Of a DNA stretch of 64,000 bases, positions 47,396 through 58,268 are shown one piece after another. The first letter of the stretch is position 1. The number at the start of each line of letters is the position of its first letter. The DNA is from Lantana camara (Eukaryota > Streptophyta > Magnoliopsida > Lamiales > Verbenaceae): NCBI GenBank assembly GCA_037501455.1, contig CM074864.1, forward strand, positions 29,444,001 through 29,508,000, in the 5' to 3' direction. A program made the position numbers and the translations under genes. Under the pieces are notes generated by a model. The model searched no databases and was not told where the DNA came from. It was given only the letters and a program-made list of their open reading frames with translations.

Positions 47396-48480
47396 ATGTC
47401 TCCGAGAAGAAGAGATCATGGTTAAACCCCGGATCCTAATAATGCTCCTCCGCCACCCCCTCTTAATGCAAAGAATATTGTTCAGGCTCTTTTCAATCAG
47501 TTACAATAGAATCAACAACATCAAACTCCGCCCATAGAGGCTCAAGAAGGGCAAGTTACCTCGGATTTTAGAGAGTTTCGCAACAAAAATCCCCCGAAGT
47601 GGCTTAGGGATGATGATATCAAAGCATAGGAGTGGTTGTCCGAGATCAATGGAAAATGGGCGATTTATCCTGCTTCTTTGTAAGAGAAGTTCGTATGCAC
47701 CCCCGATTTATACATGGCCAAGCTTCTAATTGGTTGAAAGGAGCAAGGTCCCGATTGGAAAGGAATGGTGAAGAATTTTATTAGGAAAACTTTGTGAGGG
47801 AGTTCCACAACAAGTATGTCCCTACTAGTGCTTGGGAAAGGTGACTCCAAGAATTCATGGAACTTAAGTCAGAAAACCGATCGGTTGAGGATTATATTCT
47901 TAACTTTGAGAGGCTTTCTCCCTATGCCACTCATATTACGGATATTAATTCTTTGAAGGCCCAAAGTCTTGTTCATTGTTTGAGGATTAATATTCAACAA
48001 GCCTTACAATTTTCCACGGTGAACACATGGGAGAAGGCTACAAGAAAAGCGGTACAAGTTGAGGCCCAGAAGTTGAGGTTGAAGCCCCAAACTTTTCACT
48101 CAGGGCATGGATTGGGGTCGAGTTCAAACATGGGTAAGAGGCGGGCACCTCATGATGGGCCTTTGGTCTTCAAGCCCCAAGGGCACAACAATGCAAACAA
48201 GAGACCTCGACTTCCCAGACCGGCTACGGTGCCCACTCTACCGACACCAATTCGTTGTGCTTATTGTAAAGGTCTAAACCATACGGAGGAAGAATATCCG
48301 AAAAAATTGTGTATTTGTTTTAGGTGTGGTGAACCACGGCACAAGGTGAATGCTTGCGCGCACAATCTGAATCTGAGGCCAATGAATGTCGTCGCTCCTA
48401 GAGCTCCGATACAAGCTCGGGCCTATGCTCTTGAAGGTGAAGAAGTGGATGTCAAAGTTGATGCTACCGCCATGGTGGAA
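47396..48480 (+). pseudogene. gag: Ty3 gag, broken
   Basis: Gag would form the particle that packages element RNA. The start is ATG at 47396, directly after a splice-acceptor-like TGCTTTTCAGG. The first codons give MSPRRRDHG, then a TAA at 47423-47425. Further stops and frameshifts follow through PKWLRDDDIK, EWLSEINGKW and the segment up to 47857. From 47857 the frame is open: ELKSENRSVEDYILNFERLS, the conserved end of the plant Ty3 capsid domain, then a basic linker and a CCHC zinc knuckle at about 48316-48357 (CFRCGEPRHKVNAC; C-X2-C-X4-H-X4-C intact). A second cysteine cluster just before it (CAYCKGLNH) is incomplete. The capsid domain cannot be made as one protein. Confidence 0.88.
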
Positions 48481-48879
48481 GGTACTATTAGCATACATAG
48501 CAGTCCGTTGCATGAATTGTTTGATCCGAGAGCAACTGATTCTTTTATTGCTTCCCAGATTGCTTCTACTATTTCCTTGCCTATTGTTTGTGTTGGTGAT
48601 TCTTATGTGATTAGTTCTCTTCTCGGGGGGAGCTTGGTGATGAACCAAGTGTTCCGAGAGTGCCTGGTGAGTAATAAAGGCCAAGAGTACTCGACGGACT
48701 TGATCAAGATGCCCATGAAGAGATATAGGGCGATCTTGGGTATGGATTGGTTCTTTCAGCATAGAGTGGTGATGGATTACCACGTGAAGAAGGTTCTTTT
48801 GGGTTCTACGGTCTTTTTGGGCGAGAGATTAAAGGCTAGCCCGTTTATTTCCTTTGTGGAAGCTAGTCGGTTAGTCTAG
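48481..48879 (+). pseudogene. Ty3 aspartic protease region, active site altered
   Basis: In frame with the zinc knuckle, the motif LFDPRATDSF at about 48517-48546 occupies the position of the retropepsin active site, which is D-(S/T)-G-A in working enzymes. Here the Gly is Arg, so catalysis would be lost. ILGMDWFFQHRVVMDYH further on (about 48730-48785) is the usual conserved block of this domain. The open frame ends at TAG 48877-48879, before RT. Confidence 0.85.
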
Positions 48880-48934
48880 GACGGTGCGATGGGTTATGTG
48901 GCTTATCTTCTAAATTAACCGAAGGACCAAGCCA

Positions 48935-50143
48935 AGCTTGAAGAGACGGAAGTTATGAAAGACTTCCTTGATGTTTTCTTGGAAAGTTTGAGATTTTTAC
49001 CCCCTACCGGGACATCGAGTTTGTTAGAGACCTTTATCCCGGAGCTGAACTATATTTCAAGACTCCCTATAGGATGGCTCCAACAAAGTTGAAGGAGCTG
49101 AAGACACAACTTGATGAGCTATTAGAGTGTGGTTACACCCGTCCGAGCACTTCTCTGTGGGGTGCTCCCGTTCTATTTGTGAAGAAGAAAGATAGGACTT
49201 TACGGATGTGTATTGACTACCGTGAGCTGAATCGGTTAACGATTAAGAACAAATACCCCCTACGTCATATTGAAGAGTTTTTTGATCTCCTCCAAGGTTC
49301 ACGTGTCTACTCCAAGCTGGATTTGAGGCCAGGGTATTATCAGATGCGTATCCGGGAAGAAGACATACCAAAGATGGGATTCAACACCGGTACGGGCACT
49401 TTGAGTTTGTGGTCATGCCTTTTGGCCTTACAAATGTCCCAGCTGCGTTTATAGACATGATGTATTGGATACTCCGGCCTTACCTCGACAAATTCATGGT
49501 CATCTTTGTTGATGATATCTTGGTGTATTTGAGGTCCATTGAAGAGCATGACAGCACTTGAGAACGGTATTGACTACACTTTGAGAGCATCGACTATTTG
49601 CTAAGTTTAACAAATATGAGTTCTGGATAAATCGGGTTTCTTTCTTGGGTCACTTCATTTCGGGGAATGGTGTGGAAGTTGATCCGGTGAAGATTGAGAC
49701 ATGCTTTGGAAGCAACCGAAGAATACCTCAGAAGTGACAAGTTTTCTCGGGTTGGCGGGGTACTACAGGCGATTTGTAAAAGATTTATCTAAGATTGCCG
49801 CTCCGTTGACTCGGTTGACAAGAAAAGAGGCTAAGTTCGAGTGGGATGATGCGCGTGAGAAGAGTTTCCAAACTCTTAAGGAGAAGTTAACGACGACTTT
49901 GATTCTTACCCTACCCGAGGGTATCGAAGGCTACGCAGGTTACACCGATGCATCTAAGGAAGGCCTCGGTTATGTGTTGATTCAAGATGGCAAGGTGGTA
50001 GCCTACGTCTCTAGAAAAATAAAAGATCACGAAAAGAGGTATAACACACATGACTTACAGCTTGCAACAGTTGTTATTGCATTGGTAAAGTGACGATATT
50101 ATCTTTGTGGAGCTACTTTTGAGGTGTTTACCGACCACAAAAG
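48935..50143 (+). pseudogene. pol: Ty3 reverse transcriptase and RNase H, broken and truncated
   Basis: RT begins in a decayed stretch (about 48940-49070). It is open from 49074 with [51 protein letters not shown] and [16 protein letters not shown] frameshift between about 49385 and 49425 moves [12 protein letters not shown] and the catalytic FVDDIL (49505-49522) to another frame. The connection and RNase H part (49701-50093) has FLGLAGYYRRFVKDLSKIA, then YTDASKEGLGYVL with the catalytic Asp and AYVSRKIKDHEKRYNTHD. A TGA at about 50091-50093 stands where the family has Trp. LTR A interrupts the domain just after VFTDHK at 50143. Confidence 0.9.
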
Positions 50144-51043
50144 TGTAGCACTCCGCACGGTTGGTCACCACATCCCCCGTACCTAAGCCCAATCCACATA
50201 CGAGATGGCAAGCACTGTATATGTGCTAAGCAGAGGCGAACGGGAGACAGACAAACTCACACCTAAGCTAGGCGGGTCGTAAACCCTGACTTCACAAAAC
50301 CAACAACCAAAACCCAGTGCGGAAGTATGAACATATCATACAATAATTCATACATAAACATGTAATGGGTTCAACTAGCATAGATACCTAATCCGGAATA
50401 TCAACATAATATAAATCATATATCCTAATTTCAAACGGGTTCATTCTATCCCTAGAAGCCTGTCCCGAATCATTACATAAGTTAAACAATGTTATATACA
50501 TACGTACGATCAAATCCCAAAAACTTGAACAAATTTAAAGTGCGTATACAGAGGAATCAAACTTATACAAAAGACTCGACTCAAACAGACTCCAAGATTG
50601 TAACACCCTACTTTTTGGTAACCCGGGTAAGACATCACGGGAGAGTTTAATTCAGTATTTTCGTGAAATATGTGCTATTACATGCCTTATGTGTCAACGT
50701 GAATTTAATGTCAAATTACATGCGCTTTAGAATTTAATTAAATATGTTTGGGATCGAATGCCCAATATTTCAGAATTTAGGGACCTAATTGAAATTAGGG
50801 TGTTTTGGAGCCTTTTCGGCTATCTTGAACTCGAGAATTCAGATTCAAATTCTAACCCTACCATTGGATTCATTTCGATGATTCAGATCCAATAAAATTA
50901 ACCTTGTATTTTTCTTAGCCCGTTTGATACCCCTACCATTTTAAAATCCAATCCGAATGGACCGGATCTTTTTGACCCTACCCGTTTCAGTTGTCCCTAC
51001 TCGATTTTTGGCCCTAAAAGGGTTGATGTATCAACCATTTTCT

Positions 51044-51064
51044 CCCCCCCCCCCCCCCCCCCCC
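51044..51064. repeat. Poly-C run, 21 bases
   Basis: An uninterrupted run of C in the leader region of LTR B, unusual in this AT-rich sequence. Assembly length may be unreliable. Confidence 0.9.
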
Positions 51065-51412
51065 TAGGGAAGAAAAGAAGAAAAACCCAATCCAAACCCT
51101 TCGAGCTCAAGAACCCCGTCCTCGTTCGTCTGATCAACGATCCAAGATAAGCAATATACTCCTCTCATTACATGCTTCGATTTAATACCTCTTTTATGCC
51201 TCGATTTTGTGTTTATGTTGCTTTTTTGGGAAGATGATGAATAGTGTGGGTTTCGTGTTTTGGGTTCTCGTGCTTAATTCGAAGTTCTATTTGTGCTCTA
51301 ATGTGTTCCACGTGTGTTATTTGATGTTATATGTTGATTTTTTGCCTTTTTGTGGGGTGTGAGTTCGAACCTCCCCACGCGTATCATCCGCCATGACTAT
51401 ACTGCTACGAGC

Positions 51413-51462
51413 TTGGTCGCATCCGCGACCAAATTATGTGTAAAAATGGTCGCGCCCGCGAC
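51413..51462. repeat. Two interrupted palindromes in LTR B
   Basis: TTGGTCGC with centre ATCC (51413-51432) and GTCGCG with centre CC (51449-51462), each followed by the exact reverse complement of the arm. The arm sequence is unrelated to the GACAC and GGGAACG types, but size, centre and position are alike. Confidence 0.92.
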
Positions 51463-52829
51463 GAACTCATACGTGCTCGGATTTGGCTGAAATTTTAACT
51501 GTAGAAACCTTTTTGAGTCTAGAACATTCTCCATTTAGAATCACATCAAAATTCATTCTAATATTGTGAGATATAATCTTTTTAATTTTGTGTCGCCACT
51601 TCACCAAAAATCTGCTTTCGTTTAACTTGAAATCTGCGCCATTTTCGCCTCGCTTTGAACCATGATTCGAACCATATACCATTTGAAAGATCTATGTGTC
51701 TAGTTTCATTTCCAAGAAACAAAACTCAATTCCCATTTCTAAAAAGCATGTCATGCCTGTTTTCCTACAGCTTGTCCGTTTCAGAAAACTGTCAGCTTTG
51801 GCCTAATTTCACTCGGAACCCCTTTTCGTGTTTTTATTTCATTTTTCTCGTACCTTTCTACCTCCAAACTTGTTCCTAACTTGTTATATCATGTGTATGT
51901 GTATGAATTTGTTCTTTTATACATTTTATGTTGCTTTAGGAATGTTATATGTGTACATAAATGAATAAATGCCACCATCTGCCTTTCGTTTACCCTTTTT
52001 TGCATTAATTATGCACGTGAACGTTTCTTAACGTATTTTATGAGTATGTTGAGCTATATGGTGTCTCTCTTTGTACGAAATTGATATGAATTTGTATCGT
52101 GCCTACGTGTTTGCATCTCTTAAGCACTTATGAATAGGTCGTATGTTTATGTGGTTCATTCTCGAGTCTCAGTCTTGTGCTTTGTTTTCAGTTTGTTCAG
52201 GTGTAGTCGGGGTGGTGTTTTGTTGGGCAAGTTGAGTCCGAGGTGGATTATTCATCGTGTTTTGGCTTCTTTGGTGTAAGGTGAGGTTAGGATATAGTTA
52301 GACCCTAATAAAATGTGCCCGTTTTTTACTGCATGTGTAGTACCCCTAGCGAAGGCCACCACATCCCCCGCACTAGAGTCCAACACGTATAGCGGAATGG
52401 AAAGTCCACACACGCATCAAACAATAACGAACAGGAAACAAACAAAACTCACACCCTAGCTAGGCGGTCTAGACCCTCATCAGAGTGCATAATAAATCAA
52501 GAGTATCGCGAAAACGATTAAGCAGTTCATAAAAAAATCCCAAGATCACATAAATATCATAATAAGTCCATACTAGCATGCTAGAATCATATACAAATGT
52601 ACATTGCCCATCCGGGGCCAAAATATCACAAGTATCAAAGTGTAGCAAAGTATTCATGATACATATTTCCAAAATAGATCATAAGTATCAAAGCTAATAA
52701 CCACTACAATGCAAATACGACCCGAGCTAAACCACAAGTAAGACTCGAAGAACACTTTGTGCCTAGCTCGACTCTAACAATACCTGCAACTCAAGAGAAA
52801 AGAGAAAAAAAGAGAAATAACATGAGGAT

Positions 52830-52844
52830 TAGTCCTAAAGACTA
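52830..52844 (-). repeat. Stem-loop near LTR 3' end: TAGTC / GACTA
   Basis: Loop CTAAA. The terminal pair is T-A here against C-G in most other families, another compensatory difference. Confidence 0.72.
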
Positions 52845-53712
52845 GTGAAGGGGCTAACTCACTCACCCATAATACATATAGAGCAAAGCACTTAACCAAA
52901 ATCATAAAGATCCATGAACGGGGGATGGTTTTTTCAAGCTAAAATATTTCCCGTGATACTAGATATATATACTTAAAAAAGGTTAAGGGCCGATGGCTAA
53001 GGCAACCAATTTTAAGTACTTGAGAATCTATTCCCGTTTCATAGATTATACAAAGTTACACCACTCGGCGAATACGAGTTTCTTCCCAACTTCTTCAAAA
53101 GCAAAGGCATAACATAAACAAATAGAATTCATAAACCATCCTTTCTCCAGGTGATAAAAGGGGTTGACGGCCCTAAATATCAGTAAATGCACACGAGACA
53201 ACGCTTAATTGCGTCCTTGAAACCTTCGACGGTTGCCTCCGCCGGCTCAAGAGAAACACCATTCCCTAATCCTCCGAAGGTTGGGTGAGACTCTCAAATG
53301 GAAAGTGTTGATGGGACTCGGCGACCCCACGGCCATCCTGAGATACCATACCACTCTCCGGGGCCCAAAGTAAAGTTCACATATATCACAAAGCTCATTT
53401 TCGAAATTCAAAGTTCGCTTACACACACACTCTAATCAAAGGTTTTCAAATCAAACGTAAAGTAGCTTATATACATATACAAATCATTTTCAAAGTCTTA
53501 TAACAAACGGGACAAGCCTTCAAAGTACATATCATACACGTATCTATCATATAATATACGTATTTCACATGCGAGGCTTCAAAACACATAGGATTGTAGG
53601 TCATTTAACTAAAAGAACAAAACCTCACCTTGTAAACGAGTAGCGGTGACAAAAGAGTATAAAACAGACGCCTATGGAGCGAGCTCGTCGTCAATGGGAA
53701 GGTCCTCTATAC

Positions 53713-53736
53713 AAAAAAAAAAAAAAAAAAAAAAAA
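53713..53736. repeat. Poly-A run, 24 bases
   Basis: A simple A tract within LTR C, not associated with a retroposed gene. Confidence 0.9.
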
Positions 53737-54107
53737 CAAAGGATACTCTTAGACTCAAAATGAACCAATTAGATGCTTGGCAAATGCATATGAATGCGAA
53801 TGATAAGTATGAAATGTAACAAGGTGATAAGTAGGGCATAAGTGATCATATCATGCACGTTTCATATCAAAATGATCCATGAATTTAATGCAACTCTCAT
53901 AACATATATTATAACATGTTTATAACACATATAAGTTATGTATGAAGCAAGGAAGTATGTAAACAAAGAAAAGAAATGAACAAATGACACAAACACCCAC
54001 AAGAGACGGGCTAACGACCTCTTCCTGGCCCTAACGATCGTCTGACTTGGACTAACGGTCAGAGGCTTAGACCTGGAGTAACGGTCATTACCCTCACACA
54101 ACACTAA

Positions 54108-54203
54108 GGGGGATAACCCCCATTAGGAGGGTCAGGGAGTCCAGGCCAAGGGCTAACGCCCGTTAGCTTCCAATGCAAAGGAATGCCCTAATAGGCGTTA
54201 GGG
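54108..54203. repeat. Palindromic motifs in LTR C
   Basis: The clearest is arm GCTAACG, centre CC, at 54152-54167. GGGG/CCCC arms around GATAAC are at about 54110-54123 and CCCTAA/TTAGGG arms around TAGGCG at about 54186-54201. Degenerate CTAACG half-sites extend back to 54010. Confidence 0.8.
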
Positions 54204-55626
54204 CTACGCAGGCAACAAAAGCACGAAAAACCATCCCACCAACCCCACAAAACTCTAAGTAAACTAAGCCAACACCAATCTAACACATATATTCAAGAAA
54301 GGGAAGGAAGAATTCATGCATTACAAGTTATTAAATGGTCCAAACTTGCAACAACACATGCTAGAAGTGAAAAGAATTCAAGTTCTTATAAAACCTTCAA
54401 AAATCATTAATGGTAAAGTCAAGAATTCTAAACTAATACTTAAACCAAGTTCATATATGTCACAAATGATGTCTTAGGAACAATATACATGCCTCATATA
54501 AAAATAATTCACAAGAAATCAAGCTAGAATCACCAAATTGCTCCAAGCCCTCAATATTCATCACATAAGCCATATAGCATTCAAATGATGGTGAAATCTT
54601 GCAAATTTGAAGTTAAAATGACAAAAAGTCATGAAGATATCAAATATCAACTTACCTCTTTGATTGGGAGAGAATTTATGGTGATTAGAACTCAAAATCT
54701 CAAGAAAATGAATAGTTACCCTTTTCTTCCTTCTTCTTCTTGGTGATCAGACTTAGCAGAACTTTTTCTCTTTATTTTTGAGTGAATATCCAAATGATCT
54801 AAGAGAGGGAGGTAGAGAAGGGAGTTAGTGGGTTTTGGGGCCAAGAATTGGTCAAAAAGGTGATCAAATGAAAAAGTTATGCCCAAATAAGTCAACGGTG
54901 GTACTTCCGGTATAAGTTGCTCGTTTTGGTTGAATTTTGGAGGTCCAAAAGGGCTTAGAAAAATACAAGGTTAGGTTTCCAAGACCTCAAATCTTGTTAT
55001 GAGTCTAAAGCCTCTTCCATAATTCTTATTTGAATTCCCTAGCCCAAGATACCCTGCCCGGAACCCAAGGTACGCCAAATGCTCTTTAGCCTCCTTTTCG
55101 GTTTCGTTAAACAAACATAAGCCAAAACCAAGCCAAATAAATTCAAAATCAAATAATGAGCATCTAATTATGTTCATCTTATGCAATTCATACATATCAA
55201 AATTTCACGAAAATTGGTTACATATAGCTCAAGTTCAAAAGCACGTATTCAAAAATGTTAAAAACTCAAGTACAAGGAGCAAATTCTAATTCAAAGAAGT
55301 TCATATATCATTGGAACATTAATAATAGCAAATAAGTGCATAAGTAAAGAATGAAATTGCACAAGTATCACACCCGTACCAACATACCTGTAAGTCCGAA
55401 CGGTCGGGGTGTTACAACGTGTGACTTATAAGCCTCTATGTATATATAGATACGTGCGAGATATGTATTTTGATGGTTTTGTCATAATTTTGAATGTATG
55501 AACACTATGTATGAGCCTACGTACACTTAGATTCGGTTTTGATATGAATTTTAGGTAAGTGCGTGTGGTATATACGTACTATATGATAAGTATGATATGC
55601 ATGAGTTATGTCAATCCGTAGCGGGA

Positions 55627-55672
55627 ATTGAACTTTGAACTTTTGAACTTTGAACTTTGAACTTTGAACTTT
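55627..55672. repeat. Octamer minisatellite GAACTTTG
   Basis: About five to six direct copies of GAACTTTG or GAACTTTTG in LTR B. Confidence 0.9.
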
Positions 55673-58005
55673 GATGGGCCTCGGTGATTTGTGTGAAGGA
55701 ATCCCGAGACGGCGTCGGCCCATCAGGTTAACTCCTTAGAACGATCTCCATTTGAAAGGATCAACCCGGACCCCACCAGAAAGTTGGTTGGGAAATGGAA
55801 TCCTCGGGCGTGAGTGTCATGAAAATCATGACCCATACATATTGGAACCGATGGTTAGGGTAGGTACAACCCTTCCATCACCGGAGAAGAGGTAGGTATG
55901 TCTGACTTTGATTTCCGTTTGAATTTGAATATGAATATGAACTCAGGAGTTGGTTGGAGTTTGAGCTTGTACCCATCGAGTGTTCTGTCTATCAGTCATA
56001 AGTTCGTGAAACGGGGGTAGATTCTTAAATTAAGATAAAATTTGGTATATTTTTAACCTAATAAAATATGCTCTGATATGTCTGTTAAGTTTGCTCTGTT
56101 ATGAACCTACAATTTGATATTTGTAACTTAAGCTCGGTTCTGTTTTGTTTGTTAAGTCACCCTATATCTATTATCACGGGCAAATGTTTTAGCGTGTAAA
56201 GACTTATCCCGGATTCACGAACATATGCTTTTGAACATGCTTTGCGCTGTATATATGTATAGTATACATATGTTAACCCCTCACTCAGTCTTTGGATTGA
56301 CCCCTCCCCTCCCCATGTTTATAGTTTGCAGGTTTTGCTTTGGAGTTTGAGTTAGGCGGAGTGAGTCTGTCCTTGGAGTCGAGTCTCGTATAAGTTAGGT
56401 CTCCGCATTTGCATTTTGAATTTGGTTTCAGTTACATATTATGTAGCACCCACACGTAGGGCCACATCCCCCGCACCATAATCCGAACCCGAATACGAAA
56501 TGGAATGTCCGCACCCGAATCCGAATCATAGCGAACGGGAGACCAAACACACACTCTAGGCTAGGCGGAGCTAGACCAAACGGAAACAGAGTGCGCGGAA
56601 GCGAATAAATAAAAGCAACAAGCAGAACATCACATAAATATACGTATAGGTACCAACACTTAATTAGTCATATAATATTTACATATAGATACCAACATGT
56701 TTCTGTACAAAAGCCATCCCGGCTCGAACAAAATGACAAGCAGGTATATACAAATCATAACTATACAACTACAAAATAATAAAGTGCAGGTATGTAAATG
56801 CACCTAACGAAACCTAGACCGACAAGTGTAAAAAGCAGACACACTTCTCCGCCTAGCTCACGCTCCCAAAACCTGCAACTAAAAGAATAAACGAGGAGTC
56901 AGTCAACTGACTGAGTGAGGGGGCTAACGCACACCCACACCCTACATATGTATAGAGCAGAGCACAAAGCAAAGGGCGAAATTATGAACCGGAATAGGTT
57001 TTACAAACTAAAACTTTCCAAATCAAATACATATACTTTAAAACATTTCATAAACACTATCCCGATTCATACTTCTCAAACATACATAACAAAACATAAT
57101 GCTCGGCGAGAACGAGCTTCCAACCTTTACTCCTCAGAACAAACAAAACAGAAATCATACATATCAACCTCTACACCAATGATGGAAGAGCCACCGGCGG
57201 CCCTAACCATCCAGACATATACAGACTCACGAGGGGTAGCGAACCCACATCGTGCCCTCCCCGGTTTTTACGCCGAAGGCATCGAAATATCACACCTTCC
57301 CAAACTCCCAGGGGTCGCGTGTGATATATCGGATGGAGACTACGCACAGGCCGAACCTCGACGGCCCGAACCGTCCCGAGGGTTCCTTACCCGTAGCTCC
57401 TTGGATCCACACATACAAATCATATCATATCAAATGCCAAATCTTTCATGGCAATCTCGCTAACAGAATTGTAAAGCCTTTTCCAAAACATAGCTTACAT
57501 AAGCTTATCTAATATCTTTTCCCAAAACAAAGTTGTTCACAAGATCATAAACATATTCTAATCAACACGTACATATCTATATGTATAATATATAGTCACA
57601 TGCACGGCTTGAAAACATCACATAAGGCTTTAGGTCGCTTAGCTACTAAAATTCCTAAACCTCACCTTGTGCTTGACAAAAAAACGAGCAGACGTGAACA
57701 ACCTACGCCTCGGGCTCGTCAACTGGAACCTCCTCTGAAAAGAAAACACGAAAGCCCAAGACTTATACTCTATATGAACCAAAGAAGACGCTCGGCAAAT
57801 GCATGATTCATGTTCATAGATAAAATGTTACAATTAGGTCATATAATTCATAAATCATAGCATAACATATTTATTTACAATCTATTATGCAAAACAATCA
57901 AATTATAACAATTAATATGCAAAAGAAAAGCATTTAAAGTCATGAAATTGCATAATTAAAGTAATGAGAAGCAGTGGCAGTTTTTAGGTCTCAAAGGGAA
58001 AAATC

Positions 58006-58125
58006 CACCCCCACGGATTTTTCCAAAGGGCAAAATCCACCCCCATGGGTTTTTCCAAAGCTACTGCCTCAAATCCACCCCCATGGATTTTTCCAAAGGG
58101 AAAAATCCACCCTCGCGGATTTGAC
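58006..58125. repeat. Repeats of an AAATCC..GGATTT interrupted palindrome in LTR D
   Basis: Four units of about 30 bp, each with an AAATCC-type arm, a C-rich centre and a GGATTT-type arm, then TTTCCAAAG. The third unit has arms AAATCCA/TGGATTT; the first lacks the inner pair. They lie directly beside the GGGAACG-type array. Confidence 0.85.
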
Positions 58126-58147
58126 CCAGTAGAAGGGTTCCGGTCAT

Positions 58148-58268
58148 GGGAACGGCCGTTCCCGTTCCCAGTACAAACTGGGAACGGTCGTTCCCACTCT
58201 CGGCATGAACAGTAATGGCCTGGGAACGGTCGTTCCCAGTTTGAAACTGGGCGGGAACGGCCGTTCCG
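58148..58268. repeat. GGGAACG-type palindrome array in LTR D
   Basis: Four units: 58148-58163 (arm GGGAACG), 58179-58196 (arm TGGGAACG), 58220-58239 (arm CTGGGAACG, centre GT) and about 58252-58268 (imperfect). The same core occurs in the distinct LTR family at 3987-8580 and 61941-64000. Confidence 0.92.

Larger units (their letters stand above)
42079..50143 (+). mobile_element. Decayed Ty3 retrotransposon, plus strand, with 5' LTR end, gag and part of pol
   Basis: The 3' end of the 5' LTR survives as 42079-42120 and 46850-47180, split by a copia-type LTR. The left part of the LTR lies beyond the CACTA element and outside the window. The internal region carries a PBS, gag, protease, RT and RNase H; LTR A interrupts it at 50143/50144 within RNase H. 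Integrase and the 3' LTR are off the window. The LTR end module (GCCTAGCTTAGGGAAG, GTCTCCCGTTCGC, GTGCGGGGGATGTGG, GTGCTACA) matches the LARD LTRs, so this element belongs to the lineage that could mobilise them. Gag and RT wording suggests a chromovirus of the Del/Tekay type, held with moderate confidence. Confidence 0.85.
52336..55416 (-). mobile_element. Solo LTR C (Ty3-type, reverse) in LTR B
   Basis: TGTAGTACCCC at 52336, GGGGTGTTACA at 55416, about 3.08 kb. Flanks GCATG (52331-52335) and ACGTG (55417-55421) agree at three of five positions, so the TSD is decayed or uncertain. Sense is minus. Landmarks: stem-loop 52830-52844, a 24-A run 53713-53736, palindromes 54108-54203, donor-like GAG|GTAAG at 54654-54655, shared block near 55000-55090. 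No gene. Confidence 0.85.

Noticed and set aside
48274..48783. 169-codon minus-strand ORF
   Set aside because: It is the antisense shadow of the gag/protease region, which has clear zinc-knuckle and protease motifs on the plus strand.
53713..53736. Poly-A tail of a processed pseudogene or LINE
   Set aside because: No upstream coding sequence or target duplication bounds it; it is a simple A run inside an LTR.
52331..55421. Confident 5-bp TSD for LTR C
   Set aside because: GCATG and ACGTG agree only at three of five positions. The LTR ends are clear but the duplication is not, so it is reported as uncertain.
56915..57463. 182-codon ORF in LTR D
   Set aside because: It crosses LTR blocks that are conserved but not open in the related families, is low-complexity at its start and shows no domain.
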